This document shows, in pieces, positions 1 through 21,105 of a DNA stretch of 64,000 nucleotides (position 1 is the first letter of the stretch; the number at the start of each line of letters is the position of its first letter). The notes under the pieces were generated by a model, which worked only from the letters and a program-made list of their open reading frames with translations, ran no database searches and was not told where the DNA came from. This DNA comes from Montifringilla adamsi (Eukaryota; Chordata; Aves; Passeriformes; Passeridae): assembly GCA_017590115.1 (NCBI GenBank), contig JAGGNK010008670.1, positions 806,001-870,000 on the forward strand. Reading direction: 5' to 3'. A program made the position numbers and the translations under genes.

Positions 1-617
1 GCCACCAAAGGGGCACTTCATCACCGCCACGCGCTCCCTGACACAGCTTTGATTGCACTTTTCATTACAGCCCAATCAAAGTGGGCTTGATTTGCAAGTT
101 TTTATTGAAGTGTTAATAACGGTTATTATAAGGGTTTAAAAATGCAAGTTTTTATCAGAGTCCGGTGTGAAATGTGAGGCTTGCGGGTGCACAGCTGGAG
201 GGAGAAAGCCCCTGCCTGCTCTCTGAGCCAGGTCCATGGGCAGCTGTGCACGAGCCAACCCTCACATCCCAGGAGCAGCACTCGCTGGCACCAGCACCAC
301 TGCTGTTCTTTGAGGCTGACACCAGTTCACATCCTGCCACCACTGGGCACAGGGGCAATTGGTTATTTCTGTTCACCTCCAGCCACACAGAAAGCTCCTG
401 AAAATGGACCTGGAGCAAAGCCTTAGTTGACTGCCATCACCATTGGAATCCTGGTGTGAATCCACCCATTTTTCGGGTTGGCACAAACACAACGATTCCC
501 TCAGATGCACGACATGCAGCGGGGCAATGTCTATTAGGTTTTGGTAACCTGCACGACTGAACTGCAGTGCCCACCATCTTACTCTGTGGGTTTGTAACAT
601 TCTGATGTTTTTTCCAG
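1..617 (+). other. MME: MME intron (partial) at the window start
   Basis: The sequence before the first recognisable MME exon ends in a T-rich tract and AG acceptor at 616-617. No further MME-like coding block, repeat family or RNA gene is visible in it. The preceding MME exons lie upstream of the window. Confidence 0.7.
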
Positions 618-11095
<10,478 letters not shown>

Positions 11096-12360
11096 CGGAC
11101 TGCAAACCTCACATCTCAAGGAGCTTTCCAGGAAAAGAGACCTTTCCGGCTGATTTTGAGAAGGGGAGGAGGGAAGCAAGCTGAGTGGAATATGCTGGAG
11201 ACATGGCTGTAATCCTTGGTAAACATGCAAACCCCCAATCATGGCCCATGGCAGCACCGAAGGCAGCGCGGGGCTGCCTGGCTGGCTGTTTCTCCCCGCA
11301 GGACCCAAGTCCCTGGCAGTGCACAGGCACACCTCACTGCAGCTGGGACCCTGCCCCACAGCCCGTGGCGTTTGGGATTCATTCTGAAACGGCAAAGTGT
11401 AACACATGCTCTCCCCCTGGTCGGCGAATGCAGATTTCTCATCAGGAAGGACTCAGTAAGACACATTTTAGCCATCATAACACGACAGAGAGACGACAGT
11501 TTATATCCCAGTGTCAGACTCTGTACCCTCTGCTGTTGCGGGAAATCTGTTCTACCAAATGTTTTCAATTTTACTTGAAACCATTTATACAAGAGGAGTC
11601 CAAGACCTGCTGTACTTAAGTAACTTCTCACTAATTACTCCAGCGTGTATTACCTGAAGTCCCTATTTACAACAGTTAATTTACAGCTTTCCAGCCCAAC
11701 TGAAATCATAGGTAATTTATTAATTTCTGTACCTATAATCTGTAAGATTGTGATCAAAGACCCTTTCACCATTTTCTAAGCTTTATCTTGCTTTCTCTAA
11801 AATTTCTCTTTTTTAAAGTTTCTAGTAATGTATAAATCATAGTTTTTATATTTAAATCTTGAGCTACACTTTTGACTTGAAGTATTGTAACATATTTTAT
11901 CAGTGGCTGCATAGAACTGGGAAATTGGACTAAAGCATGGTATCGGACAATAAGATAAAGCCTACAAAACTGAGTTCTCCAAAGGAGGGCACAAACATTG
12001 GAGTTTTCAGGCTGACTGTCAGTGCTTAGGCTCTGATCCTGCACATAACTTGTATGTGTTCTGACCAATGGCAGTCCTCACATCAGGAAAGCTGCACAGC
12101 TGATTGCAAGAGTCTGAAGGAGCTTTAAGTAAGAGGGTAAAAGGCTTTAAATCTGCAATGATATGTATTAAACATCCTCATGCAGATTGCAAAGGAACTT
12201 ACTGCTTTGTTTATCAAAGCAAAGACATTTCCAAACCAAGTACCAGATACCTCAGATGACTGCTACAATAGGTCTATTTAAAAACCTATGTCCTTTTAGC
12301 TGAGTTTGTCATCTGATCAAAACATTTTGATAATAAACTGAAATTATGAGCCAAATGCAG
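11096..12360 (+). other. MME: MME 3' UTR (probable)
   Basis: The AT-rich sequence after the MME stop carries an ATTAAA at 12167-12172 and a canonical AATAAA at 12332-12337. A T/G-rich stretch follows the AATAAA. The extent is inferred from these signals only. Confidence 0.65.
12332..12337 (+). promoter_or_regulatory. Candidate MME polyadenylation signal AATAAA
   Basis: This is a canonical hexamer about 1.24 kb after the MME stop, with TGCGTGTTCTTC shortly downstream as a possible GU-rich element. Confidence 0.55.
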
Positions 12361-12711
12361 TGCGTGTTCTTCATAGGAATTATGAAAATACAAATTCTCT
12401 GCAAATAGATGTCTGAGCTTGCCCCTGAGCCCCACAGGTCAGAAAACAGAGCACGACACACAAATCCCTCTCACAGCTCCCGGGACCGGCTTTGCGCCGA
12501 GCGAGCCTCTCGGAGAGGGGAAACCCGGAGCGCCTGTTTTCGCACAGAAACCAACATTTCACACCGGAACCAACACTCCGCACGGCTTTGCACAGAACAC
12601 GGACCCAAAAAAGCCTCCAGCGCTCGGAGGGAGCCGGAACGGGGCTGGAGACGGAGAGCAGAGCCAGGCGGGCCCTGCAGAGGTGAGGGAGCACCCTCGC
12701 CTGCGCTGTGC

Positions 12712-12945
12712 CCCCGGGCCCGGGGGGCTCCGATGGGCCCGGGGGGCTCCCATGGGCCGGAGGGCTCCCATGGCCCTGGGGGCTCCCATGGGCCGGGGCC
12801 TCCCATGGGCCGGGGGGCTCCGATGGGCCCGGGGGGCTCCCATGGGCCGGGGGGCTCCCATGGGCCCGGGGGGTTCCCATGGGCCGGAGGGCTCCCATGG
12901 GCCGGGGGGCTCCCATGGGCCCGGGGGGCTCCCATGGGCCCACCC
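12712..12945. repeat. GC-rich minisatellite built on CCCATGGGCC
   Basis: Irregular units of roughly 18-21 bp, each containing a near-palindromic CCCATGGGCC flanked by GGGGGGCTC, repeat a dozen or so times. The palindrome and the lack of stops keep frames open on both strands. Confidence 0.92.
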
Positions 12946-13039
12946 GCCACTCATCCCGCCCGGGCTCCTGCCTGAGCCGGGGTTCTTACCTGAGCCGTGC
13001 CCGCCGCGGGCCGGGCCGTGCGGGGCTCCAGCTGCCCGC

Positions 13040-13175
13040 AGATCCGGGGCTCGGGGCTCACAGCGGAGCGGAGCCGGGGGGCTCCGAGGGTCCCGGGGCT
13101 CGGGGCTCACAGCGGAGCGGGGCCGGGGGGCTCCGAGGGTCCCGGGGCTCACAGCGGAGCGGGGCCGGGGGCTCC
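13040..13175. repeat. GC-rich tandem repeat, unit about 40-50 bp
   Basis: About three imperfect copies of a block containing GGGGCTCACAGCGGAGCG followed by a G-rich run and GCTCCGAGGGTCCC. Confidence 0.88.
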
Positions 13176-13228
13176 TGAGGGCGGGGGCAGGTGAGACAGC
13201 GCCCCCTCGCGGAGCGCACCTGGCGCCC

Positions 13229-13260
13229 CGGACCGGACCGGACCGGACCGGACCCGGACC
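13229..13260. repeat. (GGACC)n pentanucleotide repeat
   Basis: Five to six CCGGA units in a row inside the CpG island. Confidence 0.9.
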
Positions 13261-13489
13261 CGCCGCGCGTTGTTCCCTCTGCGCTGCCACCCAGAGCAAG
13301 GCAGGGCCGGGGAGGTTTGGGGGCATAACGGGGTCACGGGCACAGGTATGCCCAGGTGTGAGGCGCTGCGGGAACAACCAGGAGCAGGTGAGCCTCTTCC
13401 CTGGGCTGGTGTCAGCCCCTGGGGCAGGAGAGACGCAGCAGGTGGGCAAAGCCACTGTCCTTGGCGTGGGACTGGGAACATCCCACCCC

Positions 13490-13610
13490 AAACTCTGGTT
13501 CACAGGCAGGTGTTACCCCTGTCCCTGTCCCACCCAAACTCTGGTTCACAGGCAGGTGTTACCCCTGTCCCTGTCCCACCCAAACTCTGGTTCACAGGCA
13601 GGTGTTATCC
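13490..13610. repeat. 46-bp tandem repeat, nearly three copies
   Basis: Copies start at 13490, 13536 and 13582 with AAACTCTGGTTCACAGGCAG and are virtually identical. The third is truncated. Confidence 0.93.
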
Positions 13611-15678
13611 CCACAGCTCTGCTGTGCACCAGTCATGCTCTGTGTACACCAACACCCTAAAATGGGATGACGAGCACTGCAAGAATATAAACATGAGCCT
13701 GGAGGTTTCCAGGATGCCACATGCAGCATCCCAGGACAGAGAGACAGACACTCCTCCCTGCCTGATTTACTCCAAGAGCTGTTCAGGGCACACAGGGAAA
13801 GCCAGGCAGAGGCAAGCTTGGCATCCTACTGTAACAATATTGTGGTGGCCTGACACTGAGGTTATCGCCTCACTTTAATAGTGTAGCACCAGCATTTTCC
13901 AAGAAATCTGAATGTGTGTGGTTTTTTCCCCCCCAGTCACCAGCACCTTTCTGAGAGAAAGGCACCTGGCTCTCAAACACTCGTTTTATTTTTCAGGAAT
14001 GAAAAACCCCAAACCTTTTGCTACCCTGTTTACCCCCACATGTGAGGAGAGCTTCACGCTGTACAGCTGCACCACGAGCAGACACCCGAGTGGGTTGTCT
14101 GAAGGTGGATGCAAAAGGTCACTGCAGAGTGCTCAGTGATCTTCCAACAGCGTGGGGGATGCATATTTTCTTGGAATAATCCTCTCTTTATTACCCCATA
14201 AAACTGGCAGGAACTTCTGCTTTGTGTACAGCAAGTCAGCTCGATGATATTGACGCCAGCCTAGAAAGTTATTTTGGTTTGCTCTGCCAAATCAAATCTC
14301 AAAAATCAGGTAAAGCTAAACCAGATTGGAGTGTTTACATTTTATCTCTGTAACGTTCTAATTGGAAACATTCGATTTCCAGCGTTGTGAGACACCCAAA
14401 GAGCTGTTTGGGCCAGGGGACCTTTCAGAACTGTTTCCCTCTGTGCCTGGTAAATGAAGTGAGTTGTAAAAACACAGACGTGGTCGCTGTGGAGTCACAG
14501 CTGGGTCAGTCTGGGTGGGCTCAGACACCGAGGAACTGCAGGTGAGACCCGAGGTGTGCTCAGGGAGGAGGGGATGCTCCCACCTGCCGCCCTCCCCAGG
14601 TGCTGCTCAGGTGGCACAGGACAGCAGCCGTGCCAGTCTCCAGGGTTTGGCCCCTCTCTTTCAGCACATCTGACGAGACTGGATCGCCTCTGCCCTCAGC
14701 TCATTCCCAGGTGAAGAAACCCGGTGCTAAGACAATTCCCAAACGGAATGTCACACCTCAGCGCTCCTGCTGACCGCTGCAGTGGCCCAGGAATGTTCAT
14801 GGCTGCACCACGGCCAAGTCTATTTGTGTTTCCATTCCTAAAGCTCAACAGACAGTGCCCACAGATGGAGACAGGATGTCTGACTGATGTGCCTTCCTCA
14901 CATTCTCAAAATTATACAGATTATGTGAGCAGGAGGAAAAAAATTAGTTTCTTTCTCCATTTAACCCCATCAGGGGTTGTTAAGAGTTTTTCACATTCCC
15001 TTAAACATGCATCTTGCTGGGATCTTCCAGACATGCCTCTCACAATCAATTCTCTGCTTTAACTGAGGATTGAATTATTAATGATTTCATCTTCTCAGAA
15101 CTGCAGTTCTTCAGTAGAAAAATCTTCGTGCTCAGAAGCCCAAAGCTGTCAGTGAAAATGCAGTGATCTGATGCTCAGTTGTGATTTAAATGGCAAAGTC
15201 ACTGGAAGTTCACATGGCTTATTATTGACTGGGGGAATATAATTATCTCCAATTCTAATTAAAAAGGCAAACCCCCAGTACAAGACACTGAGGGCCCCTG
15301 GTGAGGTTCAGACACACTCAGCTGTACAACCCTCCCAGCCCTGAGCAGGCCTGGGGTTTTCTTTTCCAAGGACATGCAATGTTTCTGTTTCATAACAATA
15401 GAGTCCAAGAGATTTTTCCTATAATAAGGCTAAAAATACGTGCCCAGGCCCCATGAGAAATTAACCCTTGCCTGTTTCTACCAAGCTTGAAGTTCCTTTG
15501 CTGCTAGTAGCTGTTTTAAAAGTTCAGCAAGCAGGCAGGATCTGACCTACCACAAGATTCCAAAAACCACTCCCTAAATTGCAAATAATCTGAGAATGGA
15601 GAAATTGGTTTGGTGATTCTTCCTAATGGATAAAAAGTGTGCATGACATTTACATAGTTGATATTAAAAATAACTCAT
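13611..15678. other. Intergenic, no gene recognised
   Basis: Mixed-composition DNA between the CpG island and STRIT1. A minus-strand AATAAA at 14192-14187 could end a long STRIT1 3' UTR. Nothing else is recognised. Confidence 0.5.
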
Positions 15679-15758
15679 TTTATATGTATTTTAGTCATTA
15701 GAAATCTAAACTGGACTTCTGTGTTCTTCCCGTCAACATCATTGCAGGTTCTTCTCTC
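15679..15758 (-). other. STRIT1: Possible third (3' UTR) exon of STRIT1
   Basis: On the minus strand a strong acceptor, TTTTCTGTGTCTTACAG, ends at 15759, so an exon could start at 15758. This suits the family gene structure, in which a third exon is noncoding. The 3' end is unknown: a variant TATAAA lies at 15684-15679 and a canonical AATAAA much farther at 14192-14187. Confidence 0.45.
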
Positions 15759-15825
15759 CTGTAAGACACAGAAAATAGCATTTGAAAGGGTGGCAGTGCC
15801 AAGTAGGGCAGGGGAGGCTGCTGTG

Positions 15826-15960
15826 TGACACTGCTGTCACTGCAGGCTGTGTGTGACACTGCCGTCACCACAGGGCTATGTATGTGACACTGCTGTCACT
15901 GCAGGGCTGTGTGAGTGACACTGCTGTCACCGCAGGGCTCAGTGTGTCACCGTCACTTAC
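15826..15960. repeat. VNTR of about 30-33 bp starting at the STRIT1 exon 2 donor
   Basis: Four or five imperfect copies of a unit reading (plus strand) TGTGACACTGCTGTCACTGC then AGGGC. On the gene strand each unit begins with a GCCCTGCGGTGACA-like string resembling the exon 2 end and donor (GCCCTGCG|GTAAGTGAC). It fills most of the 202-bp inferred second intron. Confidence 0.85.
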
Positions 15961-16091
15961 CGCAGGGCGCTGTGTGGCACTGCCATCCCTCCGTGGTCAG
16001 GAGAAGACAATGTACACCATGAGGGCGCAGCCCACGATCCAGCCCAGTGCCAGCAGCACGGGGACGAGCAGGCGGGACAGCGGGGCCTGGG
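15961..16091 (-). CDS. STRIT1: STRIT1 exon 2 (coding to 15997, then short 3' UTR)
   Basis: Begins with two bases finishing the alanine codon and encodes the whole transmembrane helix. TGA is at 15999-15997. A further 36 noncoding bases lead to CCCTGCG|GTAAGT, a strong donor, so the 3' UTR probably continues in another exon. A stop codon followed by a donor within 50 bases should escape nonsense decay. Confidence 0.9.
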
Positions 16092-17613
16092 CTGGCACAG
16101 AACACAGGGTCAGTGACACCGCGGGGAGCTCGCTGAGCCAATGCCACCAAGGCCAGGCCCAGCAGGAACAGAGCCCTCAGCGGAGCCCAGGGCAGGCCGG
16201 GTTCTCTGCGAGCACACGGGCAGCCCCACTGGCTTTGCATCTCCGTACAGGAGCAGAATTTCACGGACCCTTCTGTCGGTGTGTGCAAGCAGCACACTCT
16301 TGCCAGAAAGCAGAATAACAACCTTTGAGATCCTGTTACTTACCAACGTGCTACAACCTCTTACAGCACATCTTTACACAGTTAATAGAATTACAGGGTT
16401 CTGAAGGGATTAATAAATGATGTAAAACTGTCCACAACGCCTTGCACAGTTCGGATCGAGCAGGCAGACTCAGGGATGCTCACTAATTTAAGGATTGCCA
16501 CACTGTTCTTCTAAAGCTCTGCACAGCACACCTGTCTCACCAAGACACTGCACAGTGTGCCTGCCAGAGGGACAGATCTGCATGTGCTGCCGTGGAAATA
16601 TTAAACACATAGACACGTTACAAAATCCTGCCCTGAAGCCGGGTGTCCTTTTGCCCCAGGGGAGCCCCCAGCTGTTTCATTTGAGACATTCACTGCTGTG
16701 ACGCCAGGTGAAGCTGCTGGGATGGTTTCCCTGCACTTTCTCTGAAGGTCTAACCACAAAGGCAGGGCTGGATCCTGCTGGGGGGCACAGAGGGCTTTGT
16801 CAGAGCTCTGCTGATGCTGCTGGCTGGGGGGCTTTCTTAGGGGAGCTCCAGTATAAACCAGTATCAGGGCTATTTCTGGGGCTATCAGTGAAAACTCAAA
16901 TAAATAGTATTCAGTGTCCTTTTGTACCTTAGCAGAAATTCACTCTCCCTAGATGCCAGAGTCATTGGTGAAAAAAAAAACAGGAGAAAAGTCTTTAAAA
17001 ACTCTGAATGTAGCTATGAAGATGCATTAAAAAGTTCCCTTCACAAGTGTTACCTGAGTAACTGTGCACACAGCACACACCACAGCTACAGTTGTAAATT
17101 TAAGTGAAATAAATAAAAATTTACAATACATATAAAATGCATTTTTATAAACTGTCTTTTCTCCTTGGAGAAAGTAAAGTGTGCTTACAATGGAAAGGTC
17201 ATTATTAAAATTTCATTTTGCTCTGCCACTTGAGCTTTGTGGAGTTAAAATCTAAATTATTCTGTGTTTACTTGGCACTACACTTGGAGCTCAGCTCCAC
17301 ACAGTATAACAAAAATGCTGCCAAATATAACTCATTTTACACACTGTCCTGTTGTGTCAGCTAACCTGGAATGACAACTACAAAACATAAAGAAAACAAA
17401 ACTGGTAGGATTCAAAAATACAGGAGGAACCCAAGCTGTTAATAGAATTAGCTTTTAAAGAGATTACACTTTCTTACTGAAAAGTAAAATATATATAGTG
17501 TATCAGACAAGAATACAGGCAGCGGGGTGTATTCACACTGCATTGCTCAGATCTATTAATTTCAGTATATTATTACATTCCATGTAATTGTGCCTCTTAC
17601 CTGGTTCTGCCAT
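15997..17613 (-). CDS. STRIT1: STRIT1 / DWORF, SERCA-activating micropeptide (35 aa)
   Basis: DWORF is a single-pass peptide of the sarcoplasmic reticulum membrane in heart and slow muscle; it enhances the SERCA calcium pump by opposing phospholamban. Two coding exons, 17613-17601 and 16091-15997, join in frame across a GTAAGA donor and GTTCTGTGCCAG acceptor. They give 35 residues: MAEP, then [17 protein letters not shown], then [14 protein letters not shown] and stop. The recalled human protein is also 35 long, starts MAEK and shares LLVP, GWIVGC and the YIVFS end. The first exon carries only four codons plus one base, as reported for the mammalian gene. The position between MME and PLCH1 on the minus strand matches human synteny. 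The family has few members, so misidentification with another regulin (PLN, SLN, MRLN) is unlikely given the VFS ending and exon structure. It is far too short for ordinary ORF calling. Confidence 0.93.
17601..17613 (-). CDS. STRIT1: STRIT1 exon 1, coding part (MAEP + 1 base)
   Basis: ATG GCA GAA CCA G followed by GTAAGAGG. The start lies in GGGGGAATGG, a moderate Kozak context with G at +4. Confidence 0.88.
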
Positions 17614-17680
17614 TCCCCCTCAGCTAGTTTAATGGCAGGTTAAGGTTTGCCTCTGCAGTTGCTCTGAGAGCCCTGGGATG

Positions 17681-17717
17681 CTTTAAATAGAGCAATATTT
17701 GGAATGTGCTGCAGCTG
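17681..17717 (-). promoter_or_regulatory. STRIT1: STRIT1 promoter with muscle-type motifs
   Basis: Reading toward the gene: E-box CAGCTG (17717-17712), M-CAT/TEAD site CATTCC (17706-17701), a CArG-like CCAAATATTG with one mismatch (17702-17693), then CTATTTAAAG (17690-17681), which is one base off the MEF2 consensus and could also act as a TATA box. The last element is about 70 bases before the ATG, a usual TATA distance for a short 5' UTR. The motifs are seen; their function is inferred. Confidence 0.6.
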
Positions 17718-20487
17718 CCTGGCTCACTGGTGCCAGGGGTTGGCTATAAGCATTCAATTGTCTAAAAAGGCAGGAACTCAGGGGCTCAAGGTTGCTCTGC
17801 CTGTTCCTCCAACTGCACCTCTGTTCCAGAGCAGTCTGACTAAAGAGGGGTGCATTTCTTGAAGAGGGAGGGAAACAAGGGTGGAAACTGCTTTATGGTC
17901 TCCCTACAGCCATGAAGCCCCCGTGGGAAACGCAGCCAAGACTCACGAGCACCCCTGTAGCTGCAGCATGACAGGGACCTGCCGTGCTCTGAGCCCCCCA
18001 CGCCCCTCTCATCCCTGTCTGTGGCAAGCCCAGCCGAGCCCTGCTCAGGGCTCCTGGGCAGGTGTCCCTGTGCTCACAGCCCTCTGCTCAGCAGCTCCGG
18101 CTCTCTCCTGCTTGCAGGAGCCGTCAGTCCCAAGGCAGGGCTGCTTTGCAGGGATCCCTGAGCAGGGGGGCAGGAGCATGCCCTGCATCTCACCTACAGC
18201 ACAGCCCTTCCCCTGCGCCCCTCAGGAGGGGGACTGCATTGCTGCTTCTCCAGAATGGGAGCAACCTTCAGTAAAACTCAGGCCTGTGCAACACTCATGG
18301 TGCCAGGCACTGTTCAGCCCGTCACAACATTTTGAGACACTGGAATAAACCATGAGCTTCACTTTCTTTGTCTGGCTTTGCCATAAAGCAAATCCTTTTG
18401 GGATAAGATCCAATTTGTTGTGAAAAGAAATATGACTCTGTGTAAAATATTTATTGGGGAAAAAAATCTCTGATACAATAACTTTGTTGGCTGCACAGCT
18501 GTTCCTGTAAGAATCCTGTCTGGCTTGGTTCTGCTAATTATATCTATCCATCTGATCTCATGGAAATAATTTCCAGCAGGAATCATGTATTCCTGACAAG
18601 ACCATCTGACCTTCAGGGATTGGGATCCTTCCAGGCCCAGTTGCCACAAGCAAGGGCAGCGAGTCCCTGCTGCTCACAGCAGTTTGGGTAACGCTCCCCA
18701 GTGAGTGCTGCCCTGCACGTCCACAGCTGGACCTAGGGGAGATCAACGTTGTAACTGCAGCAAAGAACACAGTAACAGTATAGACATTATTTTAAACAGC
18801 ACATCTTCTGTTGGGAGCTGAGGAATGAACTGCAGACATCAATTCTACAATAGACCTCAGTCCAACAGCCCAAAACAAAAAAAAAGCAGAGGGACAGTTT
18901 CAAAATATAAGAACAAGGAGAGGACACAAGGCTTAAGAAAACTCTCAGAATGATCTGTGGCAAAACGCAGCTACTGCTTTGCTGCTGAAGAACAATCCAC
19001 AAGAACAACAATTCCCTCATTTCTATTTGTGTGCCCCGTTACGTGATCTTGGTTTATGTTTTCCCCCTCTGTGCTGGGACACTGAGACACTCAGAGTTAC
19101 ACTTGGATGGGCAGCTGGGCTCAGAAATGAGATTCCTCTTTAGCCTCCAGCTCACTGAGGTGCTCAACAGATTGGTCTCAGGGCAGCCTTTGGGGCAGCC
19201 TCTGGGACTTCACTGCCATTAACTGCTGGAAGCTGGGAATCCCTTCAAATGCTTTAAATGGCTCCAGTGCTTCAGGGGAGCTAGGGCCAAAATCAGGAGG
19301 AGGAACAGGGTAAGGCAGCAGGGCTGCCAGGCTTTCTGCGAGAGAAGAGATTTTAAGGGGAAAAATCCTTTTAGTGCCTGGTGTTTGGGCAGGAGCTGTC
19401 AGAACCTCACTGACCTCCCCTCACTTTGCAAAGCAAATTGGCCATTTTTAGTGTTAAAACACCCAATATGTTTAGAGCACATCCCAATCTTCATCACTGC
19501 ATCAGTAGCCAGAGATCAAATACTGGAATGTCACATTTCTGTCTTTGTTGCTGTACTTGTAACCTCTGGGAATCTGAACCCACATGCAGGAGGCTGGCAA
19601 ATAAATGTTTTGTTTTACAAATTCTATGTGATCCCTATAAATAACTGCAGCCTACACTGCTTTAGAGGAGATTAGAAGGACAGACCAACTCATCTTCACA
19701 AAGGGAATGCTCCAAGTAATAAAATCTTTATGGCTTTGTAATACTGGTATTAATTTTTAAATTATATTTCTTTCAATTGATACTTTTTCCTTTAAGAGAA
19801 AACCCTGATTTTCTAGCAAATCAAAAGCCAAGTTTATAAGCCTTGAATTATTTTATTACTTTCCCATACTCTCTTGCGACCTGTAGACTAACATATGAGA
19901 ATATCAGATTATTGCATTCACAAAATAGGTTTATGTGTGGAAAATTTGTTTAATGAAATGTATTTTATTAGTCACACTAATCTTAGCATTTGAAAGCTCC
20001 CTTAAAAATTGCTAGACATTACTTCTGCTCACATTTCCATCATGAACATAAAGGCTGATTTATTCGATAACTATGCAACCAAAGACCTGAAAAAAATTCC
20101 ATGTATTAAGCTACTAAATAATTAATTCCACATGCTGCTCCCTAGGGCTCTGGGTCTACACATGATTTCTGCTGGCAGAGAGAGGCATCACTCAGCTGAG
20201 TGCTGAGATCCCTGCAAGCACCAGCAGCAGTGTGATGGTGAAACAGCAGCATGGTGCCGAGATCTCCGTGCGCCGTGCCATGGCCGGGCCGGTCCCCACC
20301 GGGGTCCCGGAACAGCCGCGATAACCAGGAGGGCTTTGCCCTTGTACAGCTCCAGTTCCTGGCAGCTGAGGGATGGCAGATTCCTCCAGAGCTGCCACAG
20401 GCATCTCCCTGAGACCTCGCTCGCCAGGGCAGCTCCTGGGATCCCTGCAGGGCTGGAGGGGCTGCGAGGAGAGGAGCAGCAGCGGGA
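17718..20487. other. Intergenic upstream of STRIT1, no gene recognised
   Basis: Unique-looking DNA, becoming AT-rich near 19,700-20,130. No coding block, RNA gene or repeat family was recognised. Confidence 0.5.
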
Positions 20488-20668
20488 GCCCAGGGCACAG
20501 CCCGGGATACAGCCCTAAATACAGCCCGGGACACAGCCCGGGATACAGCCCAAAATACAGCCCGGGGCACAGCCCAAAATACTGCCCAAAATACAGCCCA
20601 AAAATACAGCCCAAAATACAGCCCGGGGCACAGCCCGGGACACAGCCCAGGATACAGCCCAGGGATGC
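20488..20668. repeat. Short-unit minisatellite built on ACAGCCC
   Basis: About fifteen units of 10-13 bp alternate between CACAGCCCGGGA-type and TACAGCCCAAAA-type, so two variants are interleaved. Confidence 0.9.
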
Positions 20669-20759
20669 AGCAGCTGAACACAGAGCCCAGTGTCCCACAG
20701 GTCAGCAGACCAGAGCAGCTCCGCAGCCACGTCCTTCCCCTGAGCTGAACGGGCACTGA

Positions 20760-21105
20760 TCCCCCCAGGGACAGCCCAGCCACAAAAGCTGAGCCCCCCA
20801 GGACAGCCCAGCCACCAGAGCTGAGCCCCCCAGGACAGCCCACCTGCCAAAGCTGAGCCCCCCAGGACAGCCCAGCCACCAGAGCTGAGCCCCCCAGGAC
20901 AGCCCACCTGCCAAAGCTGAGCCCCCCAGGACAGCCTAGCCACCGGAGCTGAGCCCCCAGGACAGCCCAGCCACCGAGCTGAGCCCCCCAGGACAGCCTA
21001 GCCACCGGAGCTGAGCCCCCAGGACAGCCCAGCCACCGAGCTGAGCCCCCCAGGACAGCCTAGCCACCGGAGCTGAGCCCCCAGGACAGCCCGGCCACCA
21101 GAGCT
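20760..21105. repeat. 32-bp minisatellite (CCCAGGACAGCCCAGCCACC)
   Basis: Roughly ten copies of a unit containing GAGCTGAGCCCCCCAGGACA. Late units appear in a higher-order pattern of two alternating variants (full and one base shorter). The minus strand is G-rich with repeated GGGGGG runs, favourable for G-quadruplexes. Confidence 0.92.

Larger units (their letters stand above)
12450..13400. promoter_or_regulatory. CpG island, possible bidirectional promoter of a noncoding transcript
   Basis: The base composition rises abruptly to very GC-rich with many CpG dinucleotides (for example around 13000-13060 and 13190-13270), unlike the AT-rich flanks. Candidate splice donors include CAG|GTAAGA on the minus strand at 12990|12989, and on the plus strand AG|GTGAGG after 12682, CAG|GTGAGA after 13190 and CAG|GTGAGC after 13387. 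No protein of known family is encoded; long open frames on both strands come from the repeats. It may be an orphan CpG island or lncRNA promoter. Confidence 0.5.

Noticed and set aside
12419..13660. A 413-codon plus-strand open frame and a 314-codon minus-strand frame
   Set aside because: Both run through the GC-rich minisatellites, are Pro/Gly-repetitive, and have no recognised domain; stop codons are rare in such composition.
20142..21005. 287-codon minus-strand frame rich in Gly, Trp and Leu
   Set aside because: It is a translation of two minisatellites with no splice or start evidence.
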